Shown here: positions 13,401-23,260 of the stretch, piece by piece
How positions within the stretch are numbered: the first letter of the stretch is position 1
How the letters are laid out: every line of letters starts with the position of its first letter
Assembly: GCA_013399115.1 (NCBI GenBank)
Contig: VXAA01000613.1
Coordinates: 502,256 to 566,255 of the forward strand
Reading direction: 5' to 3'
Origin: Anseranas semipalmata
Lineage: Eukaryota > Chordata > Aves > Anseriformes > Anseranatidae
DNA: 64,000 nt
Position numbers and translations under genes: made by a program
The notes under the pieces: generated by a model
The model's input: only the letters and a program-made list of their open reading frames with translations
The model's database searches: none
Told to the model about the DNA's origin: nothing

Positions 13401-16400
13401 CTGTCAAGCTCCTTCCCATTTTCATTTTCTCTTGCCATTCTTCTGCTTTCTAATCAGCTGGCGCATGCAGGGAGGCACTGACACCGCCCGGCGCCAGCCC
13501 ACTGCCTCGCCCCGGGTACCACCACAGCCAGCATCCCTCCAGGGGATGTGGGAAGGATGCGGCCCCGCGGTTTCCTCCACCAGCGCCGTGGGAGATGGGC
13601 AGGTCTGAAGTTCAGATGCTGTTTTGCAGGCTTGAGTGCAAAAACCAAAAGAAATGCTTTTTCCGCACCTGCACACACCTAATTAGCTTGTCAAACTTGT
13701 TGCAACAGGGTGCTGTGAAAGGCAGAATTGTGTGCAAGGTCAGAAAAAGATCAAACTCATGGAGAAGAGGGTTTCTGAATGCGAGCTGAACCTCGCATCT
13801 AGCTCAGGAAGTCCCTAGGCCACAGGCTGCTGGGAGCCAGGGTCCAAGGACCTCGCCAGCCTCTCCTGACTTCATTGTTGATGGTTATTGCTGGAGACAG
13901 GACAGAGACAAACCAGAACCCAGGGATGGATGTTTGCACTGTAGCTAGCACTTCCTTGGAATAGATAAAGCGCTCCCATAGAGAAAATAACACCCAATTA
14001 CATCATTCAAAACAATCACAGTGAACAAATCCATGCAAATGGCCAAATTAAGGCTGAATGAGAAGCCTTCTGCTATTTCCTAAATTGCTATACCTTTAAT
14101 CAAGCTCCTTTAACAACCTATCGTGAATGCTTTTGCTATCTAGCCAGAAGAACCGCATTAACCAACCAGCCCATATGGGGATGAACAAGACAGCAGCTAT
14201 TAGAGCCACAGCAGAGTCTTCTGTTTACGAGTTGGTAGTAATGAAAACGGACAGTTCTCTCCCACCAGACCCAGCTCTCCCCTTCCTGCTCCTGCCCACC
14301 GCTGAATCTCGGCTCCGTACAGCCTTCACTTCCCCCTGCCAAACTCCAAGTCTCTGCCTCCATCTCATGGAGAGACTAGATCTCTTCAGCTCTGTGGTAA
14401 AGTTACTCTCTCTTTTTTGCCTGTTTTAAGAGACAAAAAAAAAAAAAAAAGACCCCCTTTCCCCAATTTCATATAGCCCGAGGCAGACTTACAGCATGGA
14501 AATTTTTAGCCTGAACAATTATCGCTTGGCAGAGAGTTAACTCACTGGAAACAGGATCCTATAATGGGCAGTCCTGGCTACAAGCAACTTCGCTAGCTCC
14601 ATTTAAAACAAGCTCCGTACCTCGGAATAGATAACCCCCCCGCAGCCTGTTTCACAGCCATTTATGTTTTATAAGAGGCAGCACCAGCAGCATGGGAAAT
14701 CAGCAGCACACCGGCGATGCAGGTTGGGTGCTGATGCACACACCAAAACGAGTCATCCTGTTCTTCCACCATGCAGACAGGAGAGAGATAAGTACAAAAC
14801 CCCTGCCACAAGCCCCAGTCCTGACGGTATAAGCATCTCCTCTGTTTTCTAGGCTGAGGGTTTACTACCAAGACCCTGATTTCCTCCAGAATGTTTTACA
14901 CTTGCTGAGGATACCAAGGATTTGTCTGCCCACCCAGACACGCTGCCACCACAATTAGGGCTGCCTCTCCCAGCTACTTCCTGGGGCAGCTGCCATAGCT
15001 GAACCACTTCATTTCATCCTCACAATCAGCCTCCAGCCCCCAGACACAGGGCATTTTTCAGCCTTGAGCCCATGGTGCCAGCTGCGGGGGGGAAGGTGCC
15101 CCAAGGCTGCCCAGCAAGGCTTTTTGTGCATCCCCAGAAAGCTGCAGCTCCTGCCTTCGGTCCAGAAGTTCATGTCANNNNNNNNNNNNNNNNNNNNNNN
15201 NNNNNNNNNNNNNNNNNNNNNNNNNNNNNNNNNNNTTATGAAATCTGAAAAATCCCTTCTCCTCCCCCCCCCCCACCCAAGCAACAGTTTTGTTAGTCTA
15301 CATTCATTCCCATCACTAAGCTGCACTAAGACAAGCCCGTAGCCATGGCTTTCCTCGCGGATCCCAAGCAAAGCAGCCCTGTCAGAGGGGATTTCACAGG
15401 GCTGGTGATGAGGCTCCAGCTAGTGACTGCCTGGGATGTAGTTATGCTGTGTTAATTAAGTGACAACATTTGTCTGGTGCAGAGGTGGAGCTGTGAGGGG
15501 GTATAGGGTGGAGGCAGGACCTGCTTCAGGAGATGCTGCAGACACTGGAAGGCACCTACAGCTGCAGCAAGACACTTTGCATCCCACCAGGCGCAACTCA
15601 GCCCCCTCTGAAGGATGATTTAGGTTGGAAAGAGAACAAAAAGACCCTCAGCTCTCCACCTTCAGGGCATGGATGGTGGATCAAGCTGGTGCCCTGCCAG
15701 CAGCCAGCATTTGGAGAAGTAAGGTTTTGTTTCAGAGCCATCTAACACAGCAGTCTGTAGGCAGAAAGCAGCTTCCCGGCATGCTGGAAGTCCTTGAGCC
15801 CTGGCAGAGCCCGGCGCTGCAGGAATTGCCAGACATCTTACACCGGAGAGTCAGTGCTACGCTCCCCATTGCTGTCAGGGAATTCAGAACAAAAACGAAA
15901 CTCTGAGCTTCTAATCTAGTTAAAAATCTCTTCCAAGCCTTCCTTCCACTGGAAGGAGAGGGGAAAAAAGGCAAGAAACATAGCATCTCTCTTCCTTCTC
16001 AACCTCCCTCCCCTCTGCCTTCAAGTGCTTCTTGGAGTGTCTCTGCGGAATCATGTTTATATGCAGTGAGTGCTGTTGTTAGTTAATAACATCGCGATCG
16101 CTGAACCTCCCTAATGAAAGAGAGAGACAACATAAACTGTCATTTCAAACAAACATGCAATCAGGGTACCAGCAGCTCTGAAAATATTATCTTCCCAATT
16201 TCACGGGCTTCATGCAGGAAATAGGCTGCTTTCATGGAGATTGCGGCACATCGCGCCCAACGCACGGGATGCGGGAGCGGGCTGGGAGCGGTAGGGACAC
16301 ATTAGAGCCATGAAATTGGCTGGGCTATGAAGGAGGAATTGTTTTAACAGCTGGAGCCAGGAAGGACAAATAACAGCAGTGATTATATCTTCATTGCTCA

Positions 16401-17490
16401 TCGTAACCAATGCACCAGGCAAGTTGTAATTAGACTGTGAAGAGCTGAAGGTTTGATAGTGAAGGCTTTGAGCTCGTGATTAGACACAGCGAGTTTGTGC
16501 CTGCCCCACGGCCACCCTGCCCCTCCGCAGAGCAGAGAGCAGCGAGCAGAGCTCAGGGCAGGCACTCGGGTGCTGCTGCAAATGCTGCTCGACCCGTGCA
16601 GGAGCAGAGCTTGGCGCGCTGCAGCCATACATCACCCATCCTCCTTTTCCAAGTTCCCTCTGGCTTCGCACCCTTCCGACTTGCAACAGACCCTGCATCT
16701 CAGCCCACCGCTCACACCCCACAAATCTGTCTCCACGGCCTTAGAAAAGCCACCACGGCCCAGCTTTGAGATGATCTCCAGCTGATACAAAGCAGTGCTG
16801 GCTCAGAGCAGCTGCTGATCAGCTCCATGTTCAACATGCTGTGAAGACCTCCATAATCTTAAATCTCTTCCGGATAGCCACACCGATAATTGAGAATGGT
16901 CCTTTCCATGCAGGAGAAACTTTTTCTCTAGGTTCACAGATTCATAGACCCACTAACGGGGCCCCAGCAAGCCATGGTTCTGAGGTTTTGGCAACCATTT
17001 TAAGAACAAGCACCTTAGAGAGAAAAAAAAACAAAACACACCAGGCTGCACTTCACTACTGCTCCCTCCCTGGCCATCAAGAGATGGAAGGAAAATGAGG
17101 ATGAAAACAGCCCATCCCCAGGCACATATGGATGCTACAAAAAGGGACAGCCCTCTTGAAGGAGGTAAATGACAGCAAAAATCTCTCCTTATTAACAAAG
17201 GAGGGGCTAATTGCCCCCCTCAGCGCTGTACCAGACAGCCGTGTGGCAGCAGAGCGGGCGGAGGGACCTCGTGGGAGAGCCGCGCGAGGTGACAGCGCTG
17301 CCACCGGCGCTTGGCAGCCGCATTCAAATGAAGTTTAAAAACTCTTCTGACATTTAAGAAAAATCAACAAGCATCTAAAGTGATGAGGGGACCAGGCACA
17401 TAACTGGCTGAATGTCACATTTAAAGCCAGAAAGATAGCAGCTGCTTTATCTCCTAAAGCAGGTGGTTTGAGTGGTAAATAAGGCACAGA
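13401..17490. other. Non-coding upstream flank, segment 3
   Basis: No gene is recognised. The segment includes a second AT-rich island at 13,980-14,110 with a reverse octamer ATGCAAAT (14,033-14,040) and AATTA sites. It also has an assembly gap at 15,178-15,235 and a further AT-rich block at about 16,030-16,450 with TTAATAAC, CGCGATCGC and ATTAGAC. A small CpG-dense stretch lies at about 17,215-17,320. Open frames are short and unconvincing. Confidence 0.5.
15178..15235. other. Assembly gap, 58 N
   Basis: 58 undetermined bases. A poly-C run at about 15,264-15,274 lies just to the right, so a difficult homopolymer is a likely cause of the gap. No gene is interrupted. Confidence 0.98.
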
Positions 17491-17582
17491 GGGCCAGATT
17501 CTGCCTGCGCACCTGCATCCCTCCACCAACTGCAATGGAGCAACTCTGGATTTGCACCAACATGACAGCCAGCCAGAACGGG
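17491..17582. mobile_element. Old sauropsid interspersed repeat, partly palindromic
   Basis: The block opens with GGGCCAGATTCTG. It continues with AATGGAGCAACTCTGGATTT followed by GCACCAACATGACAGCCAGC, ending CAGAACGGG. This resembles, from memory, a palindromic non-autonomous repeat common in turtle, crocodilian and bird genomes, whose arms carry gggccagattctg and tcaatggagttactctggatttacac. Here the left arm is more degraded than the right. It encodes nothing. Family name and age are uncertain. Confidence 0.45.
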
Positions 17583-19896
17583 ACTGAAGAGTCTATTAAA
17601 CTTTAATACTTCTGAGCATCAACAACGAATATGCTACCAGCTCCCTGCCTTGACTCGAAACATCTATACAGGCCACAGCCGAACCTGTAAAAATTTATTG
17701 ATTTAAATTGGCAGTGCCCTTTTGGAATCAGTTGTAGTTCTGACTGATGTACAGATACGAGCAAAGGACATTTGAAGCATTTTAATGCACTTTTTACTGC
17801 ATTATCTCTCCCCATGATCTTAGCTGCTTCATGGAAATGACTCACATTGCAAGCAGAAGAACCCAATGTAATTAACGACCTGGCAACTCTATAATGATCC
17901 TTTCTACATAAAAAGGTCTTCCCTATCCTATGAATAGACTTGAAGTAATTTATTACAATCCATATAAAGATGAAACTGCTTTGACCTTGGGGATTTTCTT
18001 TAAGTTTTTTTTTTTTAAACAACCATAATTGCTAAGAAGATTTTTAAGTGATAGCAGTTTAAAGAAAATTTTTAAATGTGATGTAAAAAGCAAAGAATCA
18101 TCACGAGCAGCCTTCAGAGAGAATATTAACAAGCATCCTCTGCATCACTTAGGAATGAGCTTTCAAGACTAAACAATACATTTCTTCCATTTCTTATGGG
18201 CCTTACCCTAATCCTCAATACACTAAAACACAGATGTAGTTTTACTCCCACGAGGAGCTCCCAGGAAATTATGAGTATGCAGGAAAGCCGGTGGGGAAAC
18301 CAAGAACAAGCCATTTCCTCGCAGTCCCTAGGCTGTCCCATGAAATGACGATCTGCCTTTACAGCTGGGGTCTGCCCATGCTTGTCCCACGTCCCCTCTA
18401 AGTGCCCGCAGCCCTGCGAGTGGGCAGGACCTCTGCCTTGGTCCTCCCTGCTCTCACGCTGGCCACGCACCCCACACAGCCATGCTCCTTCTACTCAGAT
18501 CAAGCTCAACGCTGATTTACTGCAGCCAGGCTATTGGTAAATTGTTAGCTTTATGTTCGGTGTGATAGTTTCATCTTGGCTTTTACTGTTCGCAGTAAAG
18601 CCTTTACTCTTTCCATCTTGCTAACACCTCACCTGCCCGTGCGCATTGCCTGTTTTCCCCTCATTTCATCTGGCTCCTACTTCTTTCATATTCCCCAATC
18701 CCCTGCATTTTCACAGGGAAAGTATCACAGGCAGGTGATTTCGGCAGAAGTTGAGTTCAGTCTATCAGGGCTCTTTTCAAGGTCTGTGGAAGAGAGGGGG
18801 ACACCTGGGAAGGGGTCACATCCCATACTGAATTAGCGGCCACAGGACATCTAACGCAACGTGCTAGAGCGACTTCCACGCTTTGAAGTACCCGCAGCTG
18901 TTTTGATTCCTTTCCCGGAGCTTTGGGGCTGTCTCGATTACAAGGAGATGTGTTGAGGGAAGGAACAGATCTGGCCCAGAAAAGGTAAGCTGCAGACCTG
19001 GCTGGAAAATGCTTGGATGGAACCGTTTTCCACCAGAAAAATGAGATTAGTTGGAAGTGAAACACTCTGCAGAGTCAGGTCTTTCTCCCTGCAGAAATTT
19101 CGTTTCACAGAAAAATAACATCTGACAACTTCGAATCATCCTGCTTTGATACTTCTTGAAATTCCACACTTGCATTCTTTGTTTTGAAACAACTTTAACC
19201 TCAGACTTGCTTTCCCCAATTGTTGCCTGTTGTGCTTTGTCAAGTACAACATAAACAAGCTAATGCAAAAACAAGGCATGTTCCTGCCTGTGATGTTTTG
19301 ACACAGTTTTGAAACAGAGTATTTCAATCCCATTCAAAACAAAGCCACAGTCACCAAAACGTGCAGCTGAAGATAGATCTTCTCTGGTGGAAGGGTAAGA
19401 AAATATCCAAGCATTTCAAAATTCACACCTCGGATGAGGACAGAATAGTTGCCCTTTCCACAAAGCAAGTGCTGGAAACAGTCAAGGAACATCAAAATGA
19501 CTACATAAAAGTGTAATTTTTTCATCTCTGCTAGGCTAAGTTTTATCATATCAAATATACAGGATTAATTTTTTGTGATTTAGGTTTTAATTAAATGTAA
19601 GAATTACATTTAAGAGAAACAAAGAGAAGCGACAAGTCAATACCCGCTATTTTGATTTTAAGTCACTAAAAACGCTGGAGGAAGCGATCAGACGCAGCAG
19701 GAGCTAAAAAGCATCATCCAAAAGAAAGTTATTTCTCAAAAAAAAAAAACCCTCTGCCATCCTGCTTCCTATTGACTATCAGATCACATCACTTACAATC
19801 ACTACCATATCTCACATTAAAAAATTAAGTCCATAACTGCAGAGAAACATCTCCCCATTTCTTTTATAGCTTCTTGCCACAACTAGCTATATATCT
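17583..19896. other. Non-coding upstream flank, segment 4 (AT-rich)
   Basis: No gene is recognised. The block is unusually AT-rich for this window, especially 17,580-18,120 and 19,080-19,640, with many ATTTAAAT and TAAT-type words. Such islands upstream of SNX19 may include conserved non-coding elements. A minus-strand frame at 17,603-18,022 (139 codons) was considered and not accepted because it resembles no protein I know. Confidence 0.5.
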
Positions 19897-20010
19897 CCAT
19901 TATCACAGTGCTATCACCAACACACAATAGATCTGAGCCTGCGTCGTAAATAACACTTCCATATAACAAAGTTACGCTTAGGAGTACAGACATAAATTAA
20001 CACTCAGCCG
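19897..20010 (+). repeat. Diverged direct repeat, copy A
   Basis: This roughly 114-bp copy aligns without gaps to 21,186-21,299. Shared words are CCATTATCACA, CTATCACCA, TCGTAAATAA, CATAAATTA and ACTCA, at identical spacing. By hand I count about 71 identical positions of 114, and many differences in the first blocks are transitions. It is either an ancient interspersed element in two copies or a local duplication. No open frame is shared. I cannot name the family. Confidence 0.65.
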
Positions 20011-21185
20011 TGTAACTCTAAATAGTATTTTAGGCCTTGTCAGAAACCAATTATGCAAAATATTCTTCTTGCAAAGATCTGCTGGTGATACTTCAAAGCA
20101 TTACCTCGCTTCAACAGCCGCGGACAACGCGCAGGGGCTGTGAATCGGGAGGCGAGGGCTTTGCTAGGGGATTCTCGGATGCTCAGACTCTCTGAAGTCA
20201 TCTAATTACCGACATCAGCGCTTGAAAGCACGTCTACGCCTTCCAAAAATATTCTAATGTGTCGTTTCTGCGTCAGAAAGGAAGAGGCTTCCACTTGCAT
20301 CAGACCCTGTTATCCCAAGTCAGCGAACACAGTGAAACCTAAATAAACAGGGGGCTACTGGGAGCGAGATTTGCAAGGTTTAATAAGAGATATTGCCAAA
20401 GCTCGCGCTGCCTGTAGCTTTACACCATTTTGGCTGCAGCCCAGAGGACTACAACACAGCCTTATTTCAGCCAGGAAGGGAGGCACTGGAAGATTAAATA
20501 TCTTTCTCAAGGTCACGCACACAACCTGCTGGAAGATGCAGGAGAAATTAGAAGCATCCGTTTTCCTTCCATCCCAGGTTGGCTATCCAAACTGGAACCA
20601 GTCAGAAATCCCCGTTTGGCTGTAAAAACCTCAGCTGCTTTCCACTTAAATGAAGGATGGGCACAGAAATCCCTAGAGATTTTTTCCCCGACCGCTATTT
20701 AGCAACATGCATTTTCATTGTCCCAAAAACCCTGTCCCTAAGAAACCATTTTTTCCACATTTGTATTAAAACACTCCTCTCCCCCTTGAACTGCACTAAC
20801 AGAGGTCCTTGGGTTTGCAAAATTAAAGCCAACCAGGCAGACAAATAACACATTTTATCTCCTGGATGTGCAGATCAAACCTCCCTGTATCATTTTGCCC
20901 ATAACAGCATAGGGTGGAGATTTCCCACATTTGCCACAATCCTCCCCAAATCCATCCTGCCCAAGCAAGGCTCCCACCGGCAGCGCTCGTGCTCCCCTCC
21001 ACTTGCAGGAATTTGCCGCAAATCCGATAGCAGATGCGATTTCCAGCTGGGTCCATAGACCGACCACAGCAGGTTCATTAATAACAATTATTAAGTGCTT
21101 TATGTTACAAATTAGGCCTGTAGGAATACAAAAAAATATCCAGCCGGTTGGTTTACGGTCTCTTGTCAGAGAGGACTGTAAATTC
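20011..21185. other. Spacer between the two direct repeats
   Basis: No gene is recognised. The stretch contains a possible MIR-like SINE fragment at 20,470-20,560 (minus orientation). A block at 21,020-21,040 reads AATCCGATAGCAGATG and resembles AATCCTATAGCGGATG at about 22,361-22,376. The resemblance is short and may be chance. Confidence 0.45.
20470..20560 (-). mobile_element. Possible MIR/CORE-SINE-like fragment
   Basis: The + strand reads AAATATCTTTCTCAAGGTCA followed by CGCACA. This is close to the reverse complement of the MIR body that encodes tgtgaccttgggcaagttactta, as remembered. It is short, degraded and without clear ends. Assignment rests on this one motif. Confidence 0.3.
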
Positions 21186-21299
21186 CCATTATCACAACAC
21201 TATCACCATGGCAAAATGGGTATAGGAACTCATCGTAAATAATGCTTTAAAATAGCTAAATCATCATTGGATGCGAGAGCATAAATTAGTACTCATGTG
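21186..21299 (+). repeat. Diverged direct repeat, copy B
   Basis: This copy pairs with 19,897-20,010 in the same orientation, 1,289 bp downstream. The most conserved blocks are at the left (CCATTATCACA..CTATCACCA), the middle (TCGTAAATAA) and the right (CATAAATTA.TACTCA). Flanks outside this interval do not align convincingly, which argues for repeat copies with defined ends or selection on a core. Confidence 0.65.
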
Positions 21300-22080
21300 C
21301 AACGCCATGGAAGGCTCCAGCTAACAGCTTGGATGCATCAACCAGCAAATACGCAGATTTCTGAAGCTGTTTGCTTCGCTTTTTGGCTCCCCACCTTGAG
21401 TGGGGACAGGCAGAGAGAGGCTCCTTGGGCACAGTCCCACCGATAAGTTTGGCTCCCCAGCAGATTGCATGGTGGCACAAGAAGCGTGACAAACCCCAAA
21501 ACAGAGGAAACTCAGCCTCCTGCCCACAAACAGCGGTGGAAAAAAATAATAATAATTTTCCACTCTCCTCACCCAGCCGTCCCCCGCTTTGTTCGGTGGA
21601 AGCAGTTTCCCCAGGGATGCTCGCTCCTCTCAAGGGCACAGCGACCATGAATAAAACAGATGGGAGCCCACCAACAGCGGTGCCAAGGCCGCCTGCTAAC
21701 GCCACGCACCCCACTAGGGATGGCTCAGGCATTTGCTTTCAGTTGCTTCTGCCCGGGGCTGGATGCGAGGCAGCAAAGAGGGAGCTTATTCATCCCATTA
21801 CCAAGCCCCTGAGGCATCCAGTTCCCCCCACCATGAAAATTTTAATAAAACCAGTGCATCGACTTTCAATTAGAAGGCCATAAAACGGTTCATTTTCATC
21901 TGTTTGTTGCACAGTAACACAGATCCTCGGGAGAAAACGGTGCCTTTTCCAGACTGTCTGCGACGCAGAGAGCATTAATTGAATATTCTGTTGAAACCAC
22001 CTTCAATTAGTGCCTTGGAGTTTTGCATGACATTCATCACTGCAACGCGCCCAATTCTGCATGCAGCACGTTTGGGGTTT

Positions 22081-22098
22081 TGTGATGTGCACATCACA
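22081..22098. repeat. Perfect 18-bp palindrome
   Basis: TGTGATGTGCACATCACA reads identically on both strands, without a spacer. The arms carry TGATGTG/CACATCA, which could be a paired binding site for a dimeric transcription factor. It lies in a locally AT-rich, possibly conserved block. No factor can be assigned with confidence. Confidence 0.85.
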
Positions 22099-22311
22099 TT
22101 AACTCACAGCGTTATCCTGAAAATAACAATTTTATTTGCTAATGGGATGCTAGCCGGTGTAGGGCGAGCTGCTGCAGCTCAAGGCAACAGCTTCCTGGGC
22201 TGGACAGCACGGGGCAGAGCAGGAGATGGCATCTCCTGCCTCCAGCTCTGCTGCTCTGGACTCCCCTTCCCTTACTGCAAAACACCCAGCACAGATAATA
22301 AATTCCTCCTG

Positions 22312-22548
22312 CTAACCCAAGCCTACCCTTGCTCCTTCTCTATCTGGGGAAGTTGAAGCCAATCCTATAGCGGATGTTATAATAAAGTTAGATGCAGCAC
22401 CCTTCATCAGAGTTCCCCCAGCAGCCTGGAAACCACAATTAAGAGCACACACATCCCAGATGGGATTCAAGCCATAATTAAGACCCGTTTGTCCTATGGT
22501 TCCTGTGGCACCAGTAAGCCCTAAACATCCTTTTGCTTTTTTGGCCAT
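22312..22548 (-). other. Small open frame, unknown, probably not a gene
   Basis: A 78-codon minus-strand frame starts MAKKAKG and is rich in Gly, Ala, Thr and Ile. A hydrophobic segment lies near residues 52-65. I do not recognise the protein. The ATG context is CAAAACATGG, which is acceptable. I saw no clear promoter or polyadenylation site. Its composition is more protein-like than most frames in the flanks, which is the only reason it is listed. Confidence 0.1.
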
Positions 22549-23190
22549 GTTTTAGGAAAAAGTTCAAGCTGGGTGCTGGCTGGGAGCCAGATGCACGGAC
22601 AAAAATCACACTCCACTTGCGCTGGCCAAGCCTGACCCAGAGGAGCCACAGCTCTCAGGTCTGACTTTCCCCACCAGCCAAAGGAGCTTTGCTGCAAACA
22701 AGCAAGCTAGGATGAGCACAACACATGGGCTGCTCTTCCCTGCCCCACAGGGGATCGCTCAGCATGGAGCAGGGATGCTAGAGGATATCCTGGTGGAAAG
22801 GTGCTTTCATCTTTCCTTCCGCCCCCCAGGAAAAAAGCATATTTCAAAATTTTGTATGCATCTGTGCTGTGTGTAGGGATCTTTTTTCCGCTGAGTCCTG
22901 ATGTGCTGCGACCTCCTTTCCACTCCTTTCAGCAGCTGCCAGAATCTCTCCAAGCATCCATGCAAAAGGCAGAGGAGAGCCAAGGTGTTCGTCAGGCACC
23001 AGGAGCTCGTGACCAAAGAGCCCACGGCAGCACAAAAAGGACACAACCAAGGAGACTTCGTAGACATGAGGATGGGGAATTTAGATACACTACGCCTCCT
23101 CTACATCCCACGGAAATTTTTCAGCTGGTTTAAACCATTATATAGCATCAGGGAAGCGGCATAGCTTGGAAAGATGAACAAGCAGGATCA

Positions 23191-23260
23191 GTCACGTCTC
23201 TGTGCCTCAGTTTCCCCAATGATAGGGGATCTGAAGCATTGTTAAAGGAAGTGGAGCAGA
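23191..23260 (+). mobile_element. Possible MIR/CORE-SINE-like fragment
   Basis: The sequence AGTCACGTCTCTGTGCCTCA, continuing GTTTCCCCAATGATAGGGG, closely resembles the MIR core region (acctctctgtgcctcagtttcccc, then a variable short stretch, then ggg). MIR-like CORE-SINEs are ancient amniote elements. Only about 50-70 bases are recognisable. This is the better of the MIR-like matches here. Confidence 0.45.

Larger units (their letters stand above)
21300..23190. other. Non-coding upstream flank, segment 5
   Basis: No established gene is recognised. The segment includes an AT-rich stretch at 21,820-22,150 with TTCAATTAG-type sites and the 18-bp palindrome at 22,081-22,098. It also holds a small minus-strand open frame at 22,312-22,548 of unknown status. 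Confidence 0.5.

Noticed and set aside
15600..15640. TTTAGGTTGGAAAGAG as a CR1 remnant
   Set aside because: It resembles part of the avian CR1 3' region, but only about 12-15 bases match and no tail follows.
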